A stretch of 64,000 bases of DNA, taken from the NCBI RefSeq assembly GCF_910594985.1, contig NZ_CAJVCE010000001.1, positions 248,001 to 312,000 of the forward strand. Direction: 5' to 3'. Both the position numbers and the translations under genes were made by a program. The notes below the pieces were generated by a model that was not told where the DNA came from, made no database searches, and saw nothing but the letters and a program-made list of their open reading frames with translations. Each line of letters opens with the position of its first letter. Positions within the stretch are counted from its first letter, which is position 1. This document shows positions 58,760-64,000 of this stretch, one piece after another. Source of the DNA: Paenibacillus allorhizosphaerae (GTDB lineage Bacteria > Bacillota > Bacilli > Paenibacillales > NBRC-103111).

Positions 58760-60460
58760 TCAACCATGAATTCGGACGATAGCGGCTGTCATGGCCTGCA
58801 CGGTCAAAGTAACCTTCCCGCGCTTCCCAACATCCAGCTTCGTCCACGTGCCGCTCCATTGTCCGCTGTTGTTTATCGTCGCCTCTCCAAGCATCGCGTT
58901 CTTTACCGAGGCATGGCCGCCCGGTATTCCGCTCGCCAGCACCGTCGATGAAGCTTCCTTTGCCTGAAAGCCGGACGGGACTATCGTCACGCTTGCATCT
59001 TTCGCCTCTTCACCCTGAGTCTTGTTGATGATTGTTACATAGAGATTATGTCCCTCCCCAACGGCATACGCTGTCAGATTGAGGGCATTCGGGTTCGATA
59101 TGGTAACAGGCATCACGAAACCGTTCGAACCCAGATTAAATGCTTTAATGCCGTATCCTTTGGGCGTGGTCTGGAAATTTCCAGACGGATCCATCACGAT
59201 GGTACAGGTATAGATCCACTGCTTATTGTGAAAATTTACCCCCGACGCCTGATGCGCTGCCCACCAGTGCATGTAATCCAGCGCCCACAATGCCGAGGCA
59301 AACGCGTTGCTCGCTCCTGGAACGCCGGTCAAATAGTCGTTCGACTCGGTCATTCGATACGGAATCCCAGCTTTGAGCATCGGGGCAATGATTTGCGAAT
59401 AAAGCCATGGGTAAGGCGTGTAAGTAGTGACCGCCGTCCCCGTTCCGGCGGATTGGGTCCCGACCTCGGTTTTGTTGACCCAATCGGGCGACAACATATT
59501 GTCGATGGCCTGCTTAATCGTTGATACTCCGGGACTTGCCCCGACGTAGTAGTGCTGGGTAATTTCCGCGATCCGTCCCGAATTCGCTTCGTTTTCTGCA
59601 AATCGCTGCGTCCAGGAGACTCCGGTTGTCCGATCCGGCGTAAACGTTCCCGTTCCATAGTCGCCCGTATCCGGTCCGGAGAACTTCGCCCCCGGCGCAA
59701 GCTCGCGGATTGCGTCCGCAAAGGCTCGCCATGTCTCGAGATAAGACGGATACGCCGACCCCGGCACACCGGGAACGGTTTCGTAAATCAGCGGATCGTT
59801 CGGGTGGCCCGGGTAATGATGATACGATTTCCAGTCGGGCTCATTCCCGACGGCGAAAGAACTCAAATATGGCTGGTAACGCTGCCAAATATATTGTGCG
59901 ATCGCAGCTTGACCGGCAATCAGGTTGGGGACGGGCTTCGCAGCCGGGTTCAGCATCCGAAAGGTGTAGATTACTTTCACACCGGCCGCCTTCGCGAATG
60001 CAAACAGGTTATCGATCCCGGCATAGCCGTCGGACCCGGTTCCGGCAGGAATTCGTTGGTCGACGGAGCCTCCGCCAACTCGCAGGTTTTTAATGCCGAT
60101 ATTTTGAAAGAGCGTGATTAGCTGTGAATTCTCGGGGCTGAACAGGTAACCTTCAACGCCGGCGTTTCCTGAGACCAGCGGCCCTACTTCGAAGCTCAAT
60201 CCCGAGAAATCGGACGGGATGCGATGGCCCCGAGAACTCGTATCCACAGTCAAAAGGATCGGCTCCCCTGCAACTTGGTTAGGAGTCGGTTGTTTCGTTT
60301 CATCGGACGCTTTCCCGCTACGACTCAGAAAGCCGGCACCGCTTAAGAGTATGGCGCCGGCTGCGATCCCGGAACCGACGTACTTCAGTGCGTCTCGACG
60401 AGAAATCGCTTTTGGCTTCCTCTCTTGCATCCCTTCCTCTTTCGACGGACTGTTACTCAT
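58760..60460 (-). CDS. Tat-exported GH79-like glycoside hydrolase
   Basis: A 566-residue secreted protein from ATG 60460 with AGGAGTGG (the open frame to 60517 is longer). The N-terminus has a twin-arginine signal, SRRDALKYVGSGIAAGAILL. The catalytic domain matches GH79/heparanase-like beta-glucuronidases: FSGLSFEVGPLVSG, LRVGGGSVDQRI, acid/base Glu in SFAVGNEPDWKSYHHY, and nucleophile Glu in IPYRMTESNDY. A C-terminal beta-sandwich covers about 460-566. It would cleave beta-glucuronides or related glycosides outside the cell. Stands upstream of the TauE remnant and downstream of a Gfo/Idh gene on the same strand. Tat export implies folding in the cytoplasm. Confidence 0.85.
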   Translation of the reverse strand: MSNSPSKEEGMQERKPKAISRRDALKYVGSGIAAGAILLSGAGFLSRSGKASDETKQPTPNQVAGEPILLTVDTSSRGHRIPSDFSGLSFEVGPLVSGNAGVEGYLFSPENSQLITLFQNIGIKNLRVGGGSVDQRIPAGTGSDGYAGIDNLFAFAKAAGVKVIYTFRMLNPAAKPVPNLIAGQAAIAQYIWQRYQPYLSSFAVGNEPDWKSYHHYPGHPNDPLIYETVPGVPGSAYPSYLETWRAFADAIRELAPGAKFSGPDTGDYGTGTFTPDRTTGVSWTQRFAENEANSGRIAEITQHYYVGASPGVSTIKQAIDNMLSPDWVNKTEVGTQSAGTGTAVTTYTPYPWLYSQIIAPMLKAGIPYRMTESNDYLTGVPGASNAFASALWALDYMHWWAAHQASGVNFHNKQWIYTCTIVMDPSGNFQTTPKGYGIKAFNLGSNGFVMPVTISNPNALNLTAYAVGEGHNLYVTIINKTQGEEAKDASVTIVPSGFQAKEASSTVLASGIPGGHASVKNAMLGEATINNSGQWSGTWTKLDVGKRGKVTLTVQAMTAAIVRIHG

Positions 60461-60588
60461 CCAACCACTCCTCATCTCCGTCTGACGGCCGGCTCCAATG
60501 ATCGCAATTGTTCTCACGAATGACCACGCCTACTTTCGTACTTGATTAAATGAAGAAGGTCTGGATATGGCAGAGCACTCCCCCTTAT

Positions 60589-61644
60589 TTAATCATAATG
60601 ATGCGACATGTACCGGATATAATTTTCCGCCAGTTTCAGATCCTCCAGCGCTTCTTTCGCCGCGCATGGCGCAGGACGAGTCCCCTGAACGGCAGCAATA
60701 AAGTTCATGGCCTGCTTCTTCATGGCCGACATGTTCGGCATTACGGGATGAACATAGGAAGGCTGGCCTTTGCCGTTATCCCGCATGACCGTTACCTTGC
60801 CGGCAACCTGACGCGCCAGAGGGGCGGGCAGATCAATGCGAATAAAGCCTCTCTCGAAACAAACCTGTATCGTTTCATGCCATTCGAAGGAAGTGCGGTA
60901 CGGCGCCATTTCCAGCACCACAGTCACCCCGCTGTCGCTTTCTCCGGCCATAAGCACGCCGCTGCGGTCACCAAACGTAAGCTGATACGATTCCTGCAAA
61001 AAGAAACGGATCGCATTCACCTGATGAATATAGTAGTTGACAAAAGCGTCCAGCTGTTTCACTTGGTTTTCCGTAAAATCCGCCGGCCCCGGTTCCATTG
61101 GAATGGAAGGAAAAGGTTCGTTCGAAGTAAGCGGTTCATCGGCGCCCCCTTTCCAGCCGCCTGGCGGCATCGTGACCCGGATGTAACGGAGCTTGCCGAA
61201 TTCTCCGCTGCTTCTCCATTCCTCCGCCAGCTTCCCGGCGTATTCCATGGCGGGATCGGATCTTTTATGGTATCCGACCATATGCAAAGTATGGTTTTCT
61301 TCGCCTAGTTTCACTATATGCTCTCCCGTTTCCACCGTGAGCGATAAAGGCTTTTCGGTAAATACAGGGATACCCGCCCGCAATATATCCGGAATAATGG
61401 CATGATGATTGCGGTATTGCTGCGCAGCGACGATCGCATCTACGTCTGCGCGCTCGATTAATTCCAAATGATTGGCAAAAACTTGGGGTACTCCGTAACG
61501 CCGTGCAACCTGTTCCGCCAATTGCGGACGCGGCTCGGCCAGCGCGACGACCTCGCATTCATCTCTGAGTACGGCATAATTCGAAAGATGTGCCATTTGT
61601 CCCATGCCGCCGACGCCGACAAATCCGATTTTTAGCTTAGCCAT
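60589..61644 (-). CDS. Gfo/Idh/MocA family oxidoreductase
   Basis: A 351-residue protein from ATG 61644 behind CAGGAGTGAG. Rossmann start LKIGFVGVGGMGQMAHLSNY, catalytic Lys in GIPVFTEKPLSLTVETGEHI, and a C-terminal domain with HMVGYHKRSDPAMEYAGKLA. More distant from the other two oxidoreductases in this region than those are from each other. It lies 7 nt after an FG-GAP repeat gene, so they are probably co-transcribed. Acts on a sugar or glycoside; substrate unknown. Confidence 0.88.
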   Translation of the reverse strand: MAKLKIGFVGVGGMGQMAHLSNYAVLRDECEVVALAEPRPQLAEQVARRYGVPQVFANHLELIERADVDAIVAAQQYRNHHAIIPDILRAGIPVFTEKPLSLTVETGEHIVKLGEENHTLHMVGYHKRSDPAMEYAGKLAEEWRSSGEFGKLRYIRVTMPPGGWKGGADEPLTSNEPFPSIPMEPGPADFTENQVKQLDAFVNYYIHQVNAIRFFLQESYQLTFGDRSGVLMAGESDSGVTVVLEMAPYRTSFEWHETIQVCFERGFIRIDLPAPLARQVAGKVTVMRDNGKGQPSYVHPVMPNMSAMKKQAMNFIAAVQGTRPAPCAAKEALEDLKLAENYIRYMSHHYD

Positions 61645-61650
61645 AACCGC

Positions 61651-62739
61651 TCACTCCTGTCTCCCCAAGTTTTCGAATAAAAACAAGCCCTCTTTGCCCG
61701 GAGCGACAATATCGGGATATCCATTACCGGTGATGTCCTCAATCCACATATAGATTCCGTTGCCGGACGCCTCTCCTGCCGGTCCATAGTCGATCACGTG
61801 CTTTTCGAATGCACCCTTCTTGATCTTGAAATAATAGATGCCTACCGGATCTTCCGCTCCGGGATCAATATCATGCGCCATATACCGCTTTCCCGTAACG
61901 AGCTCCAGCTCGCCGTCCAGATCCAGATCAACCAGCATCATATCGTGATACTGCGATACGCTCATGTCGATATCATGCTTGATCCAGCGTCTCGTTCCAT
62001 CCGACTCTATCATTTGTTCGTACCAGTGGAGCCCGTAATCATGCGCCTGGCCGACGATAAGATCGCACAGACCGTTATCGGTTACGTCGTAACCAAGAAT
62101 CGGCACGCTGGCCGTACCCAAGGAAAACTCGGGATGAAATGTCCATGGAACGCCGAACGGAGCGGCCGGCTGCTCCAGCCAGCCGCCGGCAAGCACGATA
62201 TCCATGCGGCCGTCGCCGTTAATATCTGCGAATCCCAGACCGTGACCGCTTTGCGTTTCATGAATGACTGTTTTTCGAAACGCTCCGGTCCCTTTACCTT
62301 GATCGTTGCAGACGAGTTTATACATCAACTGGGGTCCGCCGGGAGTATTCGGAAATATTTCCGGAACGCCGCAGCCGTCAATATCATAATACCGGATCGT
62401 TTCGATGCTTCGGCTTTTATCGATGTCCAGCGTTTGCCACTCTGAATCTGATGTCCCCGGATTTTTCCGCCAGCGGAGCGCACCGCTCCACCAAGATCCC
62501 GTAATCATATCCGTAAAACCGTCCCCATCCACATCCATCGGAAAATCGGAAAAATCATCGTGATAATTTTTACCGGACGGGACGATGTCGCATATTTTAT
62601 GCTTCCGGTCGAATTGCGGGCCTTCATACCAATATGCTCCGCACACAATATCAAGGGCTCCGTCATTATTGACGTCAAATACGGAGCAAGCTTCATAAGG
62701 CACACGATCAAGAAGCCGTTTCTTGAATTTTATCGGCAT
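61651..62739 (-). CDS. FG-GAP/VCBS repeat protein without signal peptide
   Basis: A 362-residue protein from ATG 62739 (GGGAGG 12 nt upstream; the open frame to 62841 is longer). A series of calcium-binding FG-GAP/VCBS-type repeats with D-x-D/N-x-DG cores: VFDVNNDGALDIVCGAYWYE, PMDVDGDGFTDMITGSWWSG, FADINGDGRMDIVLAGGWLE, YDVTDNGLCDLIVGQAHDYG, LVDLDLDGELELVTGKRY, EDITGNGYPDIVAPG. About seven repeats form a beta-propeller. Such proteins are usually secreted, yet no signal peptide is visible. Between the Gfo/Idh gene and the DUF5054 gene. Function unknown, perhaps glycan binding. Confidence 0.8.
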   Translation of the reverse strand: MPIKFKKRLLDRVPYEACSVFDVNNDGALDIVCGAYWYEGPQFDRKHKICDIVPSGKNYHDDFSDFPMDVDGDGFTDMITGSWWSGALRWRKNPGTSDSEWQTLDIDKSRSIETIRYYDIDGCGVPEIFPNTPGGPQLMYKLVCNDQGKGTGAFRKTVIHETQSGHGLGFADINGDGRMDIVLAGGWLEQPAAPFGVPWTFHPEFSLGTASVPILGYDVTDNGLCDLIVGQAHDYGLHWYEQMIESDGTRRWIKHDIDMSVSQYHDMMLVDLDLDGELELVTGKRYMAHDIDPGAEDPVGIYYFKIKKGAFEKHVIDYGPAGEASGNGIYMWIEDITGNGYPDIVAPGKEGLFLFENLGRQE

Positions 62740-62973
62740 AATTTTACCGAACCTCCCATAAACCGTATTTCTGTATTTCGCCACAAATAGCCGACCATTC
62801 AGTACAGCTGTTTCCAACGCGCACGAACCCTTGACGCACATTTCAGCGCTGTGAGGCGGACAGTGGCACCTCGCAGTTGCACAGCTTTATCCGGCTGATC
62901 TGAACGGTCGAATTACGCAGTGCGACTTCGCCAAGAAGGCGGATGGCCTGACAAATCACGAATTTGCTTCGGC

Positions 62974-64000
62974 TCAAAGGTTAATCTTCAAATTTTTGGC
63001 GCTTTCCAGCATAATGGCGAACCGGAACTTTAGATCATCCTCGCACCACATCGTGAAATTCGTCCCCCAAATGTTGTTATGCAAATTGAAATGCATGCCT
63101 TCATCAAGGGAGGCGAATGAATTGTCGAATTGAAGCAATCTTCGTTTGCCGGGGGCGAGCAGAGGCGCATCCAGCGTTTCGATCTGAACCATGCCGTCGC
63201 TGCCGCGATAGGTTATGCCGGTAAGAACGGCATGCAAATTGCGCCCACCATCGCGGACCACCTCAAGCGGCGATATGGCCTCTCCCATTTTATCCATCTT
63301 CCACAGATTCGGATTGTCTACCTTCGGCGCAAAAGAAAACCAGCTTGCTTCCGGCAGACGGTAAGCGGATTTGCCGTTCCAGACGAGCTCAGTTTCGATG
63401 CGGCTGTCGTACTTGTTAAATGCATAACGAATTCGCAGCTGTACTGGCCCCCCGTGCAGCTCCACCGCCTCATCGGGTAACCGCAGATCGGCAATGACGA
63501 TATCCTGCGTCTTTTCCTCTTGACGCTGCAATGAGACGAGCACCGGGGAGTATACGGTTCCCGTCGGCGTCGGTTCGCACAATTCCATGCCCGGATTGCC
63601 GAAGTCGGGATCCGCCCAGCTATGCGTCCGCTGTTGATTCGAAACATATTGCTCGAACCACGTATGATACTGCGCCACGCCGAACGTTTCGTATTGGAAC
63701 AAGCCAAGCCGATGACTGTCGTCTGCCCAACATTTGCCGCTGCCGTCTCTTAATTGCGCGATGGAGCCGTCGCTTGCAAAAGCGGCTTCGAACGTGCCGA
63801 GCTTGTATGTCTTCCCTGCTTGCAGCAGCCGGGTTTCCGGAATCTCTGCGATAACGGGCTTCAGTTCCGCGAACGCGCGCGCTACTTCAAACTTCTTCTC
63901 GTCATCAAGCGCTTGAATCGCTTGCTCCACATAATCGCGCTGCTCCTGCCACGAGCTTTCGAAATATCGATAAGTCCGCGTTACGCCCGATTTGTTTTTC
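62974..64000 (-). CDS. DUF5054 family protein (partial, GH38-like)
   Basis: The 5' end lies beyond the right edge; about 341 C-terminal residues are visible and the frame runs on unbroken to base 64000 (TYRYFESSWQEQRDYVEQAI). The visible part is mostly beta-sandwich with WADDSHRLGLFQYETFGVAQ, HSWADPDFGNPGMELCEPTP and FNLHNNIWGTNFTMWCEDDL. I recognise this as the C-terminal region of DUF5054 proteins, large alpha-mannosidase-like (GH38-type) enzymes common in Paenibacillus. The catalytic half is outside the window. Heads the same-strand set of glycan genes; a 235-nt gap with no clear terminator separates it from the FG-GAP gene. Confidence 0.72.
   Translation of the reverse strand, partial: KNKSGVTRTYRYFESSWQEQRDYVEQAIQALDDEKKFEVARAFAELKPVIAEIPETRLLQAGKTYKLGTFEAAFASDGSIAQLRDGSGKCWADDSHRLGLFQYETFGVAQYHTWFEQYVSNQQRTHSWADPDFGNPGMELCEPTPTGTVYSPVLVSLQRQEEKTQDIVIADLRLPDEAVELHGGPVQLRIRYAFNKYDSRIETELVWNGKSAYRLPEASWFSFAPKVDNPNLWKMDKMGEAISPLEVVRDGGRNLHAVLTGITYRGSDGMVQIETLDAPLLAPGKRRLLQFDNSFASLDEGMHFNLHNNIWGTNFTMWCEDDLKFRFAIMLESAKNLKINL

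Noticed and set aside
1-64000. CRISPR arrays, tRNA or rRNA genes, prophage or insertion sequences
   Set aside because: No regularly spaced repeats, no cloverleaf or ribosomal sequence, and no integrase, transposase or phage structural genes were found on either strand by eye.

Overview
The window looks like chromosomal DNA of a Gram-positive spore-former of the Paenibacillus/Bacillus type. The base composition is mixed, roughly half GC by eye. Most genes have strong AGGAGG-type ribosome sites, lipoprotein solute-binding proteins are abundant, and there are many AraC, GntR and MocR regulators and sugar-catabolic genes. I see no rRNA, tRNA, CRISPR array, phage or insertion sequence. Nearly all genes are on the minus strand. 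The plus-strand exceptions are an AraC regulator (6.3-7.2 kb), a FUSC-type membrane protein (19.9-20.9 kb), a MocR regulator (26.5-28.0 kb) and a molybdenum-type HTH regulator (40.0-40.9 kb).

Layout. 1-2.8 kb: end of a thiazole/oxazole-modified microcin (TOMM) cluster, with a Cys-rich heterocycloanthracin/sonorensin-like precursor, a maturation protein and a partial leader-binding protein. 3-10.4 kb: a deleted NmrA-like gene, a DUF418 membrane protein, then a sugar unit (solute-binding lipoprotein, AraC regulator, GH36 alpha-galactosidase-like enzyme) tied together by a 44-bp operator present at two promoters. 10.7-14.9 kb: an ECF sigma factor fused to a C39/BtrH-like domain, followed by an 833-residue partner that combines a LamG-like domain with what appear to be two more such domains. 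15-19.7 kb: TetR plus paired SMR efflux pump, aldo/keto reductase, a secreted metallo-beta-lactamase-fold protein and a DUF2935 protein. 20-28 kb: FUSC protein, a five-gene xanthine-dehydrogenase-type molybdenum hydroxylase operon, and a divergent MocR regulator. 28-35.4 kb: FixH/YtkA-like lipoprotein, cydAB with a 31-residue overlapping ORF, GMC oxidoreductase, lipoprotein sialate O-acetylesterase. 35.8-41 kb: an orphan nicotianamine-synthase-like gene, a truncated metallopeptidase, peptidase E, and modAB with a divergent HTH/PBP regulator.

41-64 kb is one large sugar region: two solute-binding proteins, three Gfo/Idh/MocA oxidoreductases, three TIM-barrel isomerase/epimerases, and a GntR regulator whose likely operator recurs at several promoters. 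A nine-gene operon (57.75 to 47.7 kb) encodes a fucose-isomerase-fold isomerase, a PFK-family kinase, a class II aldolase, an aldehyde dehydrogenase, two hydroxyacid dehydrogenases of different families, an M24 protein lacking most metal ligands, an oxidoreductase and an isomerase. Upstream lie a frameshifted TauE/SafE exporter, a Tat-exported GH79-like glycosidase, a Gfo/Idh oxidoreductase, an FG-GAP/VCBS protein and a partial DUF5054 protein. The logic isomerise, phosphorylate at C1, cleave, oxidise the aldehyde, interconvert the 2-hydroxyacid fits a 6-substituted hexose. Candidates are a 6-deoxyhexose or, given the TauE/SafE remnant and the sulfolactate-dehydrogenase-like pair, sulfoquinovose. 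That assignment is inference.

Most interesting: (1) this operon as a possible variant aldolytic or sulfoglycolytic pathway; (2) the sigma-factor/C39-like fusion and its partner; (3) the TOMM precursor with unusual C-x3-C spacing. The modAB/regulator locus and the molybdenum hydroxylase operon form a plausible functional pair.
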